From the NCBI GenBank assembly GCA_020048595.1, contig JAIFMH010000191.1:1-7666 (forward strand): DNA of 7,666 bases, given 5' to 3'. The notes under the pieces are model-generated. The model searched no databases and was not told where the DNA came from. It saw nothing but the letters and a program-made list of their open reading frames with translations. Made by a program: the position numbers and the translations under genes. Below are positions 6,981 to 7,666 of this stretch, piece after piece (position 1 is the stretch's first letter; every line of letters begins with the position of its first letter). The DNA is from Bacteroidota bacterium. Its GTDB lineage: Bacteria > Bacteroidota > Bacteroidia > Bacteroidales > UBA4417.

Positions 6981-7666
6981 TGGAAACCATCAAACGTAAT
7001 ATTCTTTTAAATCCCGGACCGGCTACCACATCCGACACGGTAAAACAGGCAATGGTGGTTCCGGATATTTGTCCGCGCGAGACTGAGTTTTGCGATATAA
7101 TGAATTCCATAAAGCTTGATCTGCCAAAGGTTGTGAATGGACAGGATGATTATGTTGCCGTACTTTTTGCTTCTTCGGGTACGGGAGGTGTTGAATCGGC
7201 AATAACTTCTGCACTGCCAAAAGATGGTAAAATACTGATTGTTGAAAATGGCTCCTATGGCACCCGGATGTGTAAAATAGCTGAACGGTATTCCATTCCA
7301 TATATTTCATATTCAATTGTATACGGTGATTATCCCGACGTAAAAGCGATTGAATTATTGATTAAAAATGACAAGAGTATTACTCATCTTGCCGTTATCG
7401 ATCATGAAACTACAACCGGTATGCGCAATCCGGTTCAGGCTATTTGCGACCTGGCGCATGAAAACAACATTGAGGTAATTGTAGATTGCATGAGTTCTTA
7501 TGCCGGGCTTGAAATTGATTTGCAGAAATGGGAAGCCGAATACATTGTTTCATCATCAAATAAATGTATTCAGGGAATGGCCGGTTTGAGTTTTGTCATT
7601 TTTAAAAAATCGCTTCTGGATAAGATAAAAGGGAATTCCCGTTCATTTTACTTTGATCTCTATGAG
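6980..7666 (+). CDS. aepT: 2-aminoethylphosphonate transaminase, N-terminal part
   Basis: The first 229 codons of a class V (fold type I) PLP-dependent aminotransferase; the window ends inside it, with about 130-150 residues missing relative to a usual 360-370. Motifs follow PhnW/AepT order: LLNPGPATTSDTV (9-21), DICPRE (29-34), the cofactor phosphate loop SSGTGGVES (65-73), HETTTGMRNP (142-151), D169 in VDCMSS, and SSSNKCIQGMAGLSF (191-205), in which K195 is the probable Schiff-base lysine. It should interconvert phosphonoacetaldehyde and 2-aminoethylphosphonate, with alanine/pyruvate or another amino-acid pair. In PhnW catabolic systems the same reaction runs backward toward PhnX; here, behind pepM and ppd, it should run toward AEP. 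The ATG shares its A with the TAA of ppd (TAATG at 6978-6982), a typical termination-reinitiation overlap. Whether the missing C-terminus carries an added domain cannot be seen. Confidence 0.93.
   Translation, partial: METIKRNILLNPGPATTSDTVKQAMVVPDICPRETEFCDIMNSIKLDLPKVVNGQDDYVAVLFASSGTGGVESAITSALPKDGKILIVENGSYGTRMCKIAERYSIPYISYSIVYGDYPDVKAIELLIKNDKSITHLAVIDHETTTGMRNPVQAICDLAHENNIEVIVDCMSSYAGLEIDLQKWEAEYIVSSSNKCIQGMAGLSFVIFKKSLLDKIKGNSRSFYFDLYE

Noticed and set aside
7023..7316. A - strand 97-codon frame opposite aepT
   Set aside because: The + strand encodes continuous aminotransferase motifs across the same stretch, so this is a shadow frame.
6980..7666. Reading the transaminase as PhnW of a phosphonate degradation pathway
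   Set aside because: No phnX phosphonatase or C-P lyase gene is visible, and the gene is translationally coupled to pepM and ppd, which only make sense for synthesis.

Overview
The window most likely comes from a member of the Bacteroidota. The evidence is moderate AT-richness, almost no Shine-Dalgarno sequences before the starts, one good TAnnTTTG-type -7 box, and protein families typical of that phylum. No RNA gene, transposon, CRISPR array or tRNA is visible. Genus cannot be given.

Left part (1-1417, all + strand): the 3' end of mtnA (methionine salvage isomerase), then 11 bases later a small dihydrofolate-reductase-fold oxidoreductase of the RibD C-terminal family, then a complete DNA-3-methyladenine glycosylase I (tag). 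These look like ordinary housekeeping genes, perhaps co-transcribed.

Centre (1498-4372): a polytopic CDP-alcohol phosphotransferase resembling the eukaryotic choline/ethanolamine phosphotransferases (+) converges on a membrane-anchored LtaS/MdoB-type head-group transferase (-). Their 3' coding ends overlap by 23 bases.

Right part (4547-7666, + strand): a tight operon for 2-aminoethylphosphonate (AEP). It encodes a fused cytidylyltransferase/PEP mutase, phosphonopyruvate decarboxylase (4-base gap) and an AEP transaminase (TAATG overlap, cut by the window end). The 174-base divergent spacer before it drives both the operon and the transferase.

Taken together, the genes suggest a route from PEP to phosphonopyruvate, phosphonoacetaldehyde and AEP, then CMP-AEP (N-terminal domain of the fusion). 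AEP would next be transferred to a lipid alcohol by the CDP-alcohol phosphotransferase, giving a phosphonolipid. The LtaS-like enzyme could move the AEP head group to an extracytoplasmic acceptor. The first three steps rest on strong family signatures. The activation, lipid and export-side steps are inference from domain type and adjacency. Three signature residues are altered in these enzymes: HPGL instead of HxGH in the cytidylyltransferase domain, Ser at the transferase nucleophile site, and AK instead of AR in the phosphotransferase motif.
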